A stretch of DNA of 64,000 nt from Virgibacillus proomii. Its GTDB lineage: Bacteria; Bacillota; Bacilli; Bacillales; Amphibacillaceae. Both the position numbers and the translations under genes were made by a program. How positions within the stretch are numbered: the first letter of the stretch is position 1; every line of letters starts with the position of its first letter. Location: NCBI RefSeq assembly GCF_900162615.1, contig NZ_FUFN01000009.1, forward strand, positions 746,520 through 810,519, written 5' to 3'. This document shows positions 9,153 to 18,554 of the stretch, piece by piece. The notes beneath the pieces were generated by a model, which was not told the DNA's origin, made no database searches, and saw only the letters and a list, made by a program, of their open reading frames with translations.

Positions 9153-9207
9153 CTTTTCGTAATAACTGTTTCAATTGTTGGAATAGATACGATCTGAGGT
9201 GATAATG

Positions 9208-9537
9208 ATGGAAAACCTTTGTCCGCGCTTTGAAAAGGCTATGGTCCTTTTAAGTACACGCTGGGTAGGGCTTATCCTTTTTGATTTATTAAAGGGAACC
9301 AAACGTTTTTCTGAAATGGAAGCTGACTTGCCAATTAGTGGAAGATTACTTTCTGATCGACTAAAAATGTTAGAAAAAGAAGGCATTGTAACACGGGACA
9401 TATATTCAGAATTCCCTGTGCGAATTGAGTACTCTTTATCTGAAAAAGGCAAAGCTTTAGCACCCGTTATTCAGGAAATTCAAAATTGGGCAGAGAATTA
9501 TATCTCTTTAGACGAGTTAAATGAAAACACAAAATAA
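9208..9537 (+). CDS. HxlR family transcriptional regulator, YodB-like
   Basis: A 109-residue winged-helix repressor. The N-terminus MENLCPRFEKAMVLLSTRW puts a single cysteine at position 5. This matches the position of the conserved redox- and quinone-sensing cysteine of B. subtilis YodB/HypR-type regulators. The core FDLLKGTKRFSEMEADLPIS, then LLSDRLKMLEKEGIV is the typical recognition-helix region. The ATG at 9208 has TGAGGTG about seven bases upstream; nearby upstream starts would crowd that site. A perfect palindrome lies upstream. No quinone or nitroreductase target gene is adjacent. The downstream neighbour converges on it. Confidence 0.85.
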   Translation: MENLCPRFEKAMVLLSTRWVGLILFDLLKGTKRFSEMEADLPISGRLLSDRLKMLEKEGIVTRDIYSEFPVRIEYSLSEKGKALAPVIQEIQNWAENYISLDELNENTK

Positions 9538-9629
9538 GAATTCCAACAGGATTTCTCTTTTCCTTCATGTATGTAGCAAAATTTAACATAGCTTCCTTTA
9601 GGATGATATTCGAGGTGTATGGATAAAGC

Positions 9630-9668
9630 AAAAGGTGCGAACTCTTTTAAAGGAGTTCGCACCTTTTA
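9630..9668 (-). terminator. bidirectional terminator between the HxlR gene and the symporter gene
   Basis: AAAAGGTGCGAACTC and GAGTTCGCACCTTTT form a perfect 15-bp stem with an 8-nt loop, ending directly at the stop codon of the convergent symporter gene. A and T tracts on both sides fit termination in both directions. Confidence 0.9.
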
Positions 9669-11090
9669 TTATTCATGATCAGAGGCTTGATCGCGCCCCC
9701 AATAAGTAATCCCGTCTTGATTATCTAGTACATCACGATAAAATACTGGATCTTTTCCTTGTTTCCGTTGCCTGCGATAATCCTGCAATGCTTGATTAGC
9801 AATTTTAAACAATCTTGCAATCGCGTATAAGTTAATTAATGCCATAATGGCCATTGTCAAATCCGCTAATGCCCAAACAAAGTCGAAGGTAGCAATCGCA
9901 CCAAAGGCTACCATCGCTAACACTGCAAGACGGTATAAAAATAAACCTATCTTGCTATTGCGAATATAGGTGATATTTGTTTCACCATAATAATAATTTC
10001 CTAAAATGGAGCTGTAAGCAAATAAAAGGATGGCAATAGCTATAAAAGCGCTCGCCCAGTCGCCAATATGAAATGCAAACGCGTTTTGTGTGATTTGAAT
10101 GCCATCGGCTTTGCTCCCTTCGTAACCGCCAGCTGTAATAATGATAAAAGCAGTAGCACTACAAATTAAAATAGTATCAAAGAATACTCCTAACGCTTGG
10201 ATTAAACCTTGCTTTACCGGATGCGTTACTTCAGCAGTGGCAGCAGCGTTTGGTGCACTTCCCATACCAGCTTCGTTGGAGAAAAGACCTCGTTTAATTC
10301 CCATCATAATCGCTGCACCAAATCCACCACCAGCTACTTCACGGATTCCAAATGCATTCGTAAAAATAATAGAAATCATATCAGGAATTGCAGTAATATT
10401 TGCGATTAAAACATAAATTGCCAAACCAATGTATAAGGTTGCCATGATCGGAACAATAATTTGCGACACGTTGGCTATGCTTTTTAATCCACCAAAAATA
10501 ACAACAGCTGTAAAAATAAATAAAATAACTGCAATTACGTTTTTACTAATAGCAAACTCATTTTCAAATGCTAAGCTAATTGTATTCGATTGAACAGAAT
10601 TAAATACCAGTCCGTAAGTAAATGTTATTGTAACCGCAAATAATACTGCAAGCCATTTGTTATTCAAACCCTTTTCCATGTAATAGGCCGGTCCACCATG
10701 ATATTGTGTCTTATCGGGAACTTTATATATTTGTGCTAATGTACTCTCTACAAATCCAGAAGCTGCTCCTAACAGAGCAATAAGCCACATCCAAAATACT
10801 GCACCGGGCCCACCAGTAGCTACTGCCGCTGCAACACCAGCCATATTTCCTGTACCGACTCTTGATGCAGCACTGATTGCAAACGCCTGAAAAGAAGAGG
10901 TACCCTTCTTCCCTGAGGCACTAACTGCGCGTTTATCAGTAATCACGCGAAACATCTCAGGTAAAAACTTAAACTGGACAAATCCAGTTTTTATCGTAAA
11001 CCAAAGTCCTAAACCTAATAAAACAGCAATCAACACATACGTCCATAATACGTCATTTACCTGACTTACTATGTTTTCTAAAAAAACCAT
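9669..11090 (-). CDS. AGCS family sodium:alanine/glycine symporter
   Basis: A 473-residue sodium-coupled carrier with 10-11 membrane helices. Family marks include GTGNMAGVAAAVATGGPGAV near the first third, GIKRGLFSNEAGMGSAPNAA in the middle and the C-terminal run GLFLYRLAVLAMVAFGAIA. It imports D/L-alanine or glycine. The ATG is preceded by GGAGG with good spacing. The leader contains an 8-bp hairpin just before that site. The gene is monocistronic, with its own terminator. Confidence 0.92.
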   Translation of the reverse strand: MVFLENIVSQVNDVLWTYVLIAVLLGLGLWFTIKTGFVQFKFLPEMFRVITDKRAVSASGKKGTSSFQAFAISAASRVGTGNMAGVAAAVATGGPGAVFWMWLIALLGAASGFVESTLAQIYKVPDKTQYHGGPAYYMEKGLNNKWLAVLFAVTITFTYGLVFNSVQSNTISLAFENEFAISKNVIAVILFIFTAVVIFGGLKSIANVSQIIVPIMATLYIGLAIYVLIANITAIPDMISIIFTNAFGIREVAGGGFGAAIMMGIKRGLFSNEAGMGSAPNAAATAEVTHPVKQGLIQALGVFFDTILICSATAFIIITAGGYEGSKADGIQITQNAFAFHIGDWASAFIAIAILLFAYSSILGNYYYGETNITYIRNSKIGLFLYRLAVLAMVAFGAIATFDFVWALADLTMAIMALINLYAIARLFKIANQALQDYRRQRKQGKDPVFYRDVLDNQDGITYWGRDQASDHE

Positions 11091-11108
11091 TTTCGTATCC
11101 TCCTTCTG

Positions 11109-11133
11109 CTTACAACAAGGACTTCGTTGTAAG
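11109..11133 (-). promoter_or_regulatory. leader hairpin before the symporter ribosome site
   Basis: CTTACAAC and GTTGTAAG form a perfect 8-bp stem with a 9-nt loop, ending only a few bases before the AGAAGGAGG site. It could affect translation start or be an operator. No known riboswitch was recognised. Confidence 0.3.
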
Positions 11134-11260
11134 ACTGCTTAACGTAAAGATCGTGTAAATTTATCTCAGGACATCCCTCCTTTAAAATGGAAGATTTTTA
11201 TTTCTAAATACTCTTTATTTGCTAAAAATAAAAAGACCTTCCAAACCTATTTTTAATATT

Positions 11261-12022
11261 TTAAACCAAAATCCTTACTGATTCCATGGATAATCTGTCC
11301 CAAAAATCTCTGCGAATTCTCTTGACTGGTATTTGCCGCTCTCTCTGTTGTGCAGCACGGATCGGAGCTGATTGATGAACCCTTTTTTCATCATCGGTTT
11401 CGGGAATCATACAATGTACCGGACTTGGGTTACCATCTTCATCAATTGCCACAAACGTTTAGAAAAACTTGGCTTGTCGCCAAGGCTTTAGCGAAAGCTA
11501 TCGTTTTTCTTATACGATAAAGTGAAACTTCATTCCGTGGAATGTTTTTTACACGGAATGTTAGTACCACATGGGTATGACCTAAAGGCCCTTGAACCAA
11601 TCGGGCATTTAGGTGCCGTTTTCTCCAATTTAAACTTCTCGGAAGTTGTGGTTTTACAGCACCTTACATGCGAGATAAGCCTAAAGTTTTATACTTTCCT
11701 ATAGTGCAAAAAAGCAGTCGAGCAAACATGCTTTCGCTGGTTCGTAAGTTTTCTGTCAATGCTTTTACAAATACTCCGTCGACGTATGTGACAAACGCCT
11801 CTACACAAATAGAATGACCATTTTTGACAGGAATAAAAAATCAACAGAGTCAGTTGAAGCTGTAACTACCGGCTTTCTGGCATGCCTAGAAGCTGCAATC
11901 AGCGCTACATCATCCATTGAGATCCGTTTACCACCCAATAGTGTACCGTAAGAATTCGTGTCTGGCGGTAATACATAAGATGTTCTAACAGCTAAAGATT
12001 TGGCACATGTCTTCTTGTTCAT
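11261..12022 (-). pseudogene. acyl-CoA thioesterase gene (YkhA-like) broken by an MPR insertion
   Basis: The start (ATG at 12022 with AGAGGTGATAAC before it) gives NTNSYGTLLGGKRIS-like hotdog-thioesterase sequence up to ASRHARKPVVTASTDSVDFL. The frame then shifts near 11830. Sequence to about 11720 still encodes SICVEAFVTYVDG and FVKALTENLRT in another frame. Next comes a complete MPR (11458-11714), after which the original family resumes as TFVAIDEDGNPSPV and MIPETDDEKR. Normal members are about 160-180 residues in one frame. The gene therefore carries a frameshift, an insertion of about 257 bp and a small loss at the junction, and cannot make a working enzyme. Confidence 0.88.
11458..11714 (+). 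repeat. MPR inserted in the thioesterase gene
   Basis: It holds left module, one long core and right module. The core P1 stem is CATTCCGTG/CACGGAATG, and the optional cassette (ACCTAAAGGCCC) is present. The inner stem is of the TTAAACTTC/GAAGTT type. Thioesterase coding sequence continues on both sides, so the junctions are bounded closely: ACAAACG before TTTAGAAAAAC, and GTCGAGCAAAC after the final A run. No direct repeat of the target is evident. Confidence 0.92.
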
Positions 12023-12052
12023 GTTATCACCTCTTAAGTATTTAGTTGATGC

Positions 12053-13495
12053 TTACAATACTGGTGAAAGAAGTCGAGAAATGGATTCTTTAAAACGAAT
12101 ACCTATGGAGCGCTGACGATAAAGATTTTTCGACATTTGTGTAGATAGCATCATGTCCTTCTCAAACTCAAAGACTAACCGTTGAGTCAGGTCCGGATCA
12201 TATAAAAATGCATTCACTTCAAAATTTAAACGAAAACTGCGAACATCAATATTTGCAGTTCCAACGGAAGCAATTTTCCCATCAACGACAATTGTTTTTG
12301 CATGTAAAAAACCATTTTGATAAATAAAGACCTCTGCGCCTGCTTCCAGTAAGTCTCCAATATAAGACAAAGTTGCCCAATAGACAAATGGATGATCCGG
12401 CTTGTTTGGAATCATAATTCTTACATTAACTCCGGACAACGAAGCGATTCTTAATGCATCACGTAAACTCTCATCGGGTATAAAATAAGGAGTTTGAATA
12501 TATACATATTCTTTTGCACTCATAATCATTTTAATATAACCATTTTTGATCTGTTCCCAGTCAGAATCCGGCCCACTAGAGACAATTTGTACCCCCACAT
12601 CGCCAGTTGGAACGGAACTATAATAACGATTTTCATATAAAATATCATTACGGGAAGCCTGATTCCAATCCAAGATAAAGCGCGTCTGCATCTGATGTAC
12701 CGCATCTCCATAAATACGTAAATGCGTGTCACGCCAATATCCAAACTTTTTCTTCTTTCCTAAGTATTCATCACCAATGTTAAAACCACCAATATAGCCT
12801 ATTTTGCCATCAATAATTGCTAATTTACGATGATTTCGGTAGTTTATTTTAAAATTGATCTTTGGTATTTTGGGCGGAAAGAAAGCTTCCACCTCTACTC
12901 CAGCCTTACGTAGCCGCTTAATGTATTTGCGCTTGAGCGAACGAGAACCCATGTCATCAAACAAAACACGCACTTCAAGCCCTTCTTTTGCTTTTTTAAC
13001 TAAAATATCGGCAATTCGCTGACCAAGATTATCACTACGAATAATGTAATAGAGCAAATGAATATGATCTGTTGCCGCTTTTAAGTCCTCGATTAAAGCT
13101 TCAAACTTTTCAGCTCCATCCGTAAATATCTTCACACTGTTATTATGCGTAAAAATAGCATCATCATTTCGTAAATGTAAATAAAATAAATCCTCATACT
13201 CAGCGATGTCTTCATTTTTATATGCGAATGTACCTTCTTCCAGTGCACGCAGTTGGGCTTGTACGGCTGCCTTCACACCAAGCCTGCTTTTCGTGTCCCA
13301 TGTAAAGATTCTTCGTTTACTGATAGGCTTTCCGAAAATTAGATACAAAAAAAATCCTGCAATTGGGATAAACAATAGAACCATTAACCATGCCCATGTG
13401 GAACTTGCATCCTTCCGCTCTAGAAAGACGATAGAAATTCCTAATGTAATATTAAAAATTAACATGGAACCAAATAAATAAGACATAATTTCCAT
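12053..13495 (-). CDS. cls: cardiolipin synthase
   Basis: A 480-residue membrane enzyme that joins two phosphatidylglycerols to cardiolipin and glycerol. Two N-terminal membrane helices (about 4-24 and 34-55) are followed by two phospholipase-D HKD motifs. The first is NHRKLAIIDGKIGYIGG with H222, K224 and D229, and the second is LHAKTIVVDGKIASVGT with H398, K400 and D405. Length and layout match the usual bacterial Cls (about 480-510 residues). Another ATG lies three codons in; an AAGGGG sequence somewhat distant from the first ATG gives weak support to the longer form. It is separated from the broken thioesterase gene by about 30 nt. Confidence 0.94.
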   Translation of the reverse strand: MEIMSYLFGSMLIFNITLGISIVFLERKDASSTWAWLMVLLFIPIAGFFLYLIFGKPISKRRIFTWDTKSRLGVKAAVQAQLRALEEGTFAYKNEDIAEYEDLFYLHLRNDDAIFTHNNSVKIFTDGAEKFEALIEDLKAATDHIHLLYYIIRSDNLGQRIADILVKKAKEGLEVRVLFDDMGSRSLKRKYIKRLRKAGVEVEAFFPPKIPKINFKINYRNHRKLAIIDGKIGYIGGFNIGDEYLGKKKKFGYWRDTHLRIYGDAVHQMQTRFILDWNQASRNDILYENRYYSSVPTGDVGVQIVSSGPDSDWEQIKNGYIKMIMSAKEYVYIQTPYFIPDESLRDALRIASLSGVNVRIMIPNKPDHPFVYWATLSYIGDLLEAGAEVFIYQNGFLHAKTIVVDGKIASVGTANIDVRSFRLNFEVNAFLYDPDLTQRLVFEFEKDMMLSTQMSKNLYRQRSIGIRFKESISRLLSPVL

Positions 13496-13638
13496 TTACT
13501 TATGATTCCCCTTCCCATAAACTGTTACTCCCTAACAAAAATTGGATGATAATGACAAACATTTCACCAATAATATAGCATACAACAACAATTGTCGTTA
13601 GTTTCAATTATAAAACGACTTTAATTTCTAATATTTTA

Positions 13639-14070
13639 TTAGAAAAACTTGGCTTCGCCGGATCTCTATGGCGAAAGCTATCGTTTATCTTATACGATAA
13701 AGTGAAACTTCATTCCGTGGAATGCTTTTTACACGGAATGTTAGTTTGAACGAATCGGGCATTTAGGTGCCGTTTTCTTCCACTTTGACCCTTTTGTACC
13801 AACTCAGGATCTTATAGTGGAAGCCCTACGGCACCTTACAGCGGGATAAAGTGAAACTTCATTCAGTAGGAGTTTTCTTCCATCTCCTACTGAATGTTAG
13901 TACCACAAGGGTATGACCTAAAGGCCCTTGAACCAATCGGGCATTTAGGTGCCGTTTTCCCCCACTTTGACCCTTTGTATCAACTAAAGGCTCTTGAAGC
14001 AGGAGTCTTACGGCACCTTACATGCGGGATAAAGCCTAAAGTTATATGCTTACCTATAGTACTAGAGAAA
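13639..14070 (+). repeat. MPR with two tandem cores
   Basis: The left module begins TTAGAAAAACTTGGC at 13639; its hairpin loop is damaged. Core 1 (about 13694-13855) has stem CATTCCGTG/CACGGAATG and lacks the optional cassette. Core 2 (about 13850-14033) has stem CATTCAGTAGGAG/CTCCTACTGAATG and carries the cassette. The two share the GATAAAG between them. The right module ends near 14070. The two cores differ from each other, so they are not a fresh tandem duplication. Confidence 0.9.
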
Positions 14071-14430
14071 ACGTGACCAACACAAGACTTTCGTGCAGAT
14101 TATTGGCTTTCTTTCACTTATACAGTTGGCATTTAAAATTTCATTACGTCCTAACATTTGCGTTAAAACGCTAGCGCATTTTATTTTTACTACTCGACTA
14201 ATTAACTTATTCTTCGCAATCTTAGATATCACGCTAAAATAGTCGGTTTCTTTATTATACGTTATTGTATTGTTTAATTCCCACTTTATGTATGAGGTAA
14301 ATAAGTAGGTGTTACGTTTCATGCAAAAGAGCCTGCAACTAAAACTATACTTATTGATCGCAAGCTCCATAACACGGATTTTAAAAAGTCCATGAGACAT
14401 TCTATATATAGAGAGATACCCCTGAAGCAT
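14071..14430. other. no clear gene; possible remnant reading frame on the minus strand
   Basis: A minus-strand frame of about 120 codons is open across this stretch but has no good ribosome site. Its C-terminal end runs into MPR sequence, and the translation (segments such as SRVVKIKCASVLTQMLGR) matches no family I know. It may be the relic of a gene whose end was replaced by the MPR, or chance. Confidence 0.25.
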
Positions 14431-14450
14431 TCACCATTTACCTGAAAAAG

Positions 14451-15197
14451 TTAATATTCATTTAAACGTGTTAATTCATTAATTAATAAATCAACAATTA
14501 AGAAAAATCCAATCCGCGATATTTTATCATTTTTCTTTGTATCATTGTTATCAGAGTAACAATATAAGTTATCGTTTGTATATTTAGTTAATTCATTTGT
14601 TTGAAAAGAAGTAATACTAATTATTTTTGCTTTTTTAAAATGTACTTTTTTTGCTGTATTAATAATCTTTTTGGTATTTCCCGACATGGAAATAAATATA
14701 ACCATATCGTTTTTTGCCACAAAGTTTGTAAATAGCTCAGATAGATTATAATCTTTTATAAAAATACATTGAATTCCGATTGATAATAAAAGATGCTCTA
14801 AATAATAACCTACTGCCTTACTAGTGCCTCTAGCCATAATAAACACATTTTCCGATGTTTGTATTTTTTTAGCACAATTTTGAAGCATTTCTTCACTAAC
14901 AATAGATAATGTTTTATTTATACTTTGATCTAAAATTTCACGGTAAGATAAAACACTTTGTTTTTGATCAAGTACTTTATCTTTTACAGAATGATTAATA
15001 TGATATTTTAATTCCTTGTACCCACTATAACCCAGTTTTTGAGCAAGATTGATTATCACTGTTTTTGATACATAAGTGGTTTCCGCTAAATCGTTTATCT
15101 TCATGTAAGGGATAACATCCATATTTTCAACAATATAATTCAAAACCTTTCGTTCACTCGCCGTCATCTCTTCATAATTATCTAAAAAATTCAACAT
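14451..15197 (-). CDS. RpiR/MurR family transcriptional regulator
   Basis: A 248-residue sugar-phosphate-responsive regulator. Residues 1-75 form the HTH_6 DNA-binding domain (TASERKVLNYIVENM, then ETTYVSKTVIINLAQKLGYS). Residues about 105-235 form a SIS domain (VFIMARGTSKAVGYYLEHLL and MVIFISMSGNTKKIINTAKK) that would bind a phosphosugar. It follows the PTS/lyase operon on the same strand, separated by a terminator and an MPR core, so it is the obvious candidate regulator of that operon. The ATG gives the standard N-terminus. Confidence 0.88.
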   Translation of the reverse strand: MLNFLDNYEEMTASERKVLNYIVENMDVIPYMKINDLAETTYVSKTVIINLAQKLGYSGYKELKYHINHSVKDKVLDQKQSVLSYREILDQSINKTLSIVSEEMLQNCAKKIQTSENVFIMARGTSKAVGYYLEHLLLSIGIQCIFIKDYNLSELFTNFVAKNDMVIFISMSGNTKKIINTAKKVHFKKAKIISITSFQTNELTKYTNDNLYCYSDNNDTKKNDKISRIGFFLIVDLLINELTRLNEY

Positions 15198-15305
15198 GTT
15201 TCATTCCTCAATCCATTCAAATATTTCCTGTTATCTGGCTATGTTCTTAGACAAATTGCTACGATTTAGTATAACATGTTAAACTATTCTCACCAGTGAT
15301 TTATG

Positions 15306-15493
15306 GATAAAGTGAAACTTCATTCAGTAGGAGTTTTCTTCCATCTCCTACTGAATGTTAGTACCGCAAGGGTATGACCTAAAGGCCCTTGAACGAATTG
15401 GGCATTTAGGTGCCGTTTTCTCCCACTTAGACCTTTTGTATCAACTCAAGATTTTAAAGTGGGAGTCTTACGGCACCTTACATGCGGGATAAA
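15306..15493 (+). repeat. MPR core without outer modules
   Basis: A complete long core from GATAAAG to GATAAA with P1 CATTCAGTAGGAG/CTCCTACTGAATG, the cassette, a CCCACTT/AAGTGGG inner stem and GGTGCCG/CGGCACC. It has neither the TTAGAAAAACTTGG left module nor the CTATAGT right module, which shows that the core can exist alone. It lies between the lyase terminator and the RpiR gene, in opposite orientation to both. Confidence 0.9.
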
Positions 15494-15504
15494 AACATTC
15501 ATAC

Positions 15505-15554
15505 AAAAATGACATTACCCCTTCTTACATCTAAGTAGGAAGGGGTAATGTCAT
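15505..15554 (-). terminator. terminator of the PTS-lyase operon
   Basis: ATGACATTACCCCTT and AAGGGGTAATGTCAT form a perfect 15-bp stem with a 16-nt loop. On the minus strand it is followed by TTTTTG. It starts at the TGATGA double stop of the lyase gene. Confidence 0.88.
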
Positions 15555-16924
15555 CAGTTATACTTATTTAATATCTCTTCTTTAACTTCTTTTGCTCTAT
15601 TGGCTTCCTTCTCCGCTATTGTAACGGAAAGCCCGATATAGTTTCTCGGGTCAATCATCTCTTTAATTTCTTCATCTGTAAAGTCACTGGCAATCTTTTC
15701 ATTTGTTTTTAAATTAGCAAAGAAGTCTTCGCCCCCCGCAGCAGTCTTCATTGCAATTTCATACATGAGTGAATGCGCTTGATCTTTACCCAGTTTTTCT
15801 GCTAATTTCATCATCACATATTCACTATTATCCAATCCCTTGTTACGTAAAGCATTATACAGCATCCTGTCTTTATGAACGACTATTGTTCTTGTTAATT
15901 CCTCACACCGTAATAAAACCTCCGTAATTAATTCCATTGCTTCTTCAAGCAAACCATCGAATAGCATATAGGAACTGCTATCCCCTTCATATGGACGTAC
16001 GGCTGAATACATTCCGACTCCAGGTAAAGAATACAGTTTTTGAGAGTTTGCAATAATCCCTTTAGCTAGTTTCGGATTAATTTTATGTGGCATGGTACTG
16101 CTGCCAATCGTACCCTCACTAAATCCTTCCGAAACCTCTGCTATTTCTTCCAATGTTGTACTATATACTTCTTCAGCTATTTTATGGCAGACATTGGCTA
16201 GTAATGACAAGTTCATCATATACTCTAATTTATGTGTACTTATATTTCTTGAAGGAACTTCCATCGGATACATTCCTACTAACTCAGCAACACGCTCTTG
16301 TACTTGAATGCCAACTTCCGGCATCGAACTAAATGTACCTACAGCCCCTCCCATCATAATTTTAAAAACCCTTTTTTCTGCTTCTGCCATACGTTCATAG
16401 CAATGAATAAACTCGCTAATCCATACCGAAACCTTATACCCATATGTAATAGGAATCGCATGTCTCCCATGGGTTCTTCCAGGCATTACCGTATTCTTAT
16501 TTGCATATGCCAAAGCACTTAAATTACCTAAAATTTTACCGATTATTTTCATAAACTGATGATGTGCTTTTTTTAGAATATAAAGTTGTGAGCTTTGTTG
16601 TATATTTTGTGTTGTTATCCCATAATGAACATATTTTCCACTATTTTCTGGACAAGCTTTTACTAATACCTTTAAAAAAGGAACAAAACCATGTCCTATT
16701 TTTTTATATATTTGATCCATTTCTGCAAAATCGATATTTTCTATTTTAGCTGCTTGTTTAATATCGTCTGCCGCTTTTTGGGGAATAAATCCGTATTCAG
16801 CTTGTGCCTGTGCTAAAGCAGCTTCAAATAATAACCATGTTTTATATTTTTCCTCTTGTGTAAATAATTTTTTTATACCTTGATCATCCATTGTCTTACT
16901 TTTTGAATCATATAATGCTCTCAT
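15554..16924 (-). CDS. fumarase/aspartase superfamily lyase (adenylosuccinate lyase-like)
   Basis: A 456-residue, probably tetrameric cytoplasmic lyase. The three superfamily regions are present: HYGITTQN at 100-107, GRTHGRHAIP at 149-158 and the signature GSSTMPHKINP at 274-284 with the catalytic serine loop. Members remove fumarate or a related acid by beta-elimination from a C-N or C-O bonded succinyl group. The sequence is closest in feel to PurB and carboxymuconate cycloisomerase-type proteins. The position 15 nt after a PTS permease gene and near an RpiR gene argues against a purine role. It more likely splits an imported, phosphorylated conjugate. The substrate is unknown. Confidence 0.85.
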   Translation of the reverse strand: MRALYDSKSKTMDDQGIKKLFTQEEKYKTWLLFEAALAQAQAEYGFIPQKAADDIKQAAKIENIDFAEMDQIYKKIGHGFVPFLKVLVKACPENSGKYVHYGITTQNIQQSSQLYILKKAHHQFMKIIGKILGNLSALAYANKNTVMPGRTHGRHAIPITYGYKVSVWISEFIHCYERMAEAEKRVFKIMMGGAVGTFSSMPEVGIQVQERVAELVGMYPMEVPSRNISTHKLEYMMNLSLLANVCHKIAEEVYSTTLEEIAEVSEGFSEGTIGSSTMPHKINPKLAKGIIANSQKLYSLPGVGMYSAVRPYEGDSSSYMLFDGLLEEAMELITEVLLRCEELTRTIVVHKDRMLYNALRNKGLDNSEYVMMKLAEKLGKDQAHSLMYEIAMKTAAGGEDFFANLKTNEKIASDFTDEEIKEMIDPRNYIGLSVTIAEKEANRAKEVKEEILNKYN

Positions 16925-16939
16925 TTATCTCTCTCCATT

Positions 16940-18496
16940 TTAGTTTCGTATTTCATCATCAACCGCATTTTTTACAAATTCAACTTGGGGACCATACACA
17001 ACATGAATATGTTTTGCCGTTGGAAAGAAAAATCCTGTACACCCAGAGGTAGTTAATAAATCTTTGTCGATAACCCGAACATCTTTTAAATCGATCCGTA
17101 GTCGGGTAATACAATTATCGACATTTAAAATATTTTCTTTTCCTCCTAATGCTTTAACGACAATTCCTGCAATATCACCATAACGTTTTTCCTTTAATAA
17201 TGAGTTATCCAAATTTTGCTGTTCTTCTCGTCCAGGAGTTTTAATATCAAAGCGAACGATAGCCCAACGAAACAAAAAATAAGTTATGATAGCTAACCCT
17301 GTACCAATCAATACAAGAAAAATCCAATTTGTTTTTTCATAAAGCAATCCGAAAATAGTAAAATCAAAAATAGTTCCACGTATATATCCAATCGCCACCC
17401 CTGCAAAAGATAATAAAACAGCACCAATTCCAACAATAAAAGAATAAACAACATATAACAATGGAGCTATAAATACGAATGTAAATTCTAACGGTTCGGT
17501 AACATTACCAAGAACAGCAGTTAAGACCATTGTAATTAACATTGATTTGACGTAGGCTTTATTTTCTTTATAAGCCGTTTTATACATTGCAAAAGCAATC
17601 GCCGGAAAAATAAATAACGTTACCAACATTTGCTGCTGTGCCATAAAACGAGTTAGTTTTGGCATCATCGACCAATACTCACTATTAGGCCCTTGATTAA
17701 ATAAAATCTCCGTCATCGCAGGGACAACTCCTACGTATGTTTCACCATCAATAACATATGACCCTCCAGCCTCCGTGAATCTAAACAGAACATTCCACAC
17801 ATGATGAAGCCCAAAGGGAATAAACAATCTTTCTCCTGCAGCAGTAAAGAACGGACCAACTACACTTAAATATACGGCAGATAAATTCGTTAAAAGTCCT
17901 ACAAACAAAGACCAGATAAAAGGAATCACCAGGCCAATGACGGTCATGAGACCAATTGTAATAATGGGGACGGATTTTTTTCCCGAAAAGAATGCAAAAG
18001 CCGTTGGCAGTTCTAGATTATAAAACTTATCCGTTGCCCAGGCAGCTACTAATCCGGTGATGATCCCCCCTGCCGCATTAATATTCATTGTTTGAATACC
18101 TAATACTTCTATTTGTCCAAATTGAGTCATGATCTCCGGATCTGCCATTTTACCCGTTACGGTTAGCCAAACATGCATTGCAATGATTAAAGTTAAATAA
18201 CCAGTTGTAGCGGCAAAGACAGATATCCCCTTATCTTTTTTACTCATTCCATAAGCTACACCCATTGCAAATAATAATGGGATATTATCAAACACGGCAC
18301 TTGCTATTGTACGAATACTAATTAATACTGTGTTTACTACTTCATAGCCTAAAAAGGGAAACCTTTCAATCATATAAGTTTGAACCAATGCTCCACTAAT
18401 TCCTAAGATCATACCAACTGGTGCCAGTACTCCAATTGGCAGGAGTAAAGTTCGCCCGAATCTTTGGATAGTGTCGCTGATTTTCCTCTTACTCAT
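16940..18496 (-). CDS. PTS transporter subunit EIICB, glucose/glucoside superfamily
   Basis: A 518-residue phosphotransferase permease. The EIIC domain (about 1-410) has roughly ten membrane helices and the family block FIPFGLHHVWNVLFRFTEAGG. The C-terminal EIIB domain (about 430-515) contains NVDNCITRLRIDLKD, whose cysteine carries the phosphate. No EIIA domain is fused or adjacent, so a shared EIIA (for example from the glucose system) must serve it. A longer start would overlap the GAGGAGG site; the ATG at 18496 has that site at nine bases. A CcpA-type site lies upstream. Confidence 0.9.
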   Translation of the reverse strand: MSKRKISDTIQRFGRTLLLPIGVLAPVGMILGISGALVQTYMIERFPFLGYEVVNTVLISIRTIASAVFDNIPLLFAMGVAYGMSKKDKGISVFAATTGYLTLIIAMHVWLTVTGKMADPEIMTQFGQIEVLGIQTMNINAAGGIITGLVAAWATDKFYNLELPTAFAFFSGKKSVPIITIGLMTVIGLVIPFIWSLFVGLLTNLSAVYLSVVGPFFTAAGERLFIPFGLHHVWNVLFRFTEAGGSYVIDGETYVGVVPAMTEILFNQGPNSEYWSMMPKLTRFMAQQQMLVTLFIFPAIAFAMYKTAYKENKAYVKSMLITMVLTAVLGNVTEPLEFTFVFIAPLLYVVYSFIVGIGAVLLSFAGVAIGYIRGTIFDFTIFGLLYEKTNWIFLVLIGTGLAIITYFLFRWAIVRFDIKTPGREEQQNLDNSLLKEKRYGDIAGIVVKALGGKENILNVDNCITRLRIDLKDVRVIDKDLLTTSGCTGFFFPTAKHIHVVYGPQVEFVKNAVDDEIRN

Positions 18497-18554
18497 CCAT
18501 TTAAACCTCCTCAACCAGCATTTTATATTTTATTTTATCAGCAAAACCAAAGAT

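Noticed and set aside
11522..11704. Similar small open frames here and at 13894-14076, 24593-24781, 34988-35194, 35761-36006, 52609-52881 and 62831-63043
   Set aside because: All lie inside MPR copies. Their shared peptide text (for example LEPIGHLGAVFS) is the translation of a palindromic repeat; there are no ribosome sites and the frame is not constant between copies.
14062..14430. Minus-strand frame of 122 codons as a gene
   Set aside because: No ribosome site, no recognisable family, cysteine/isoleucine-rich noise-like composition, and its end lies in MPR sequence. Kept only as a low-confidence region note.
15554..16924. purB (adenylosuccinate lyase of purine synthesis)
   Set aside because: It sits in a PTS/RpiR operon with a CcpA-type site and no purine genes; the sequence is only superfamily-like.
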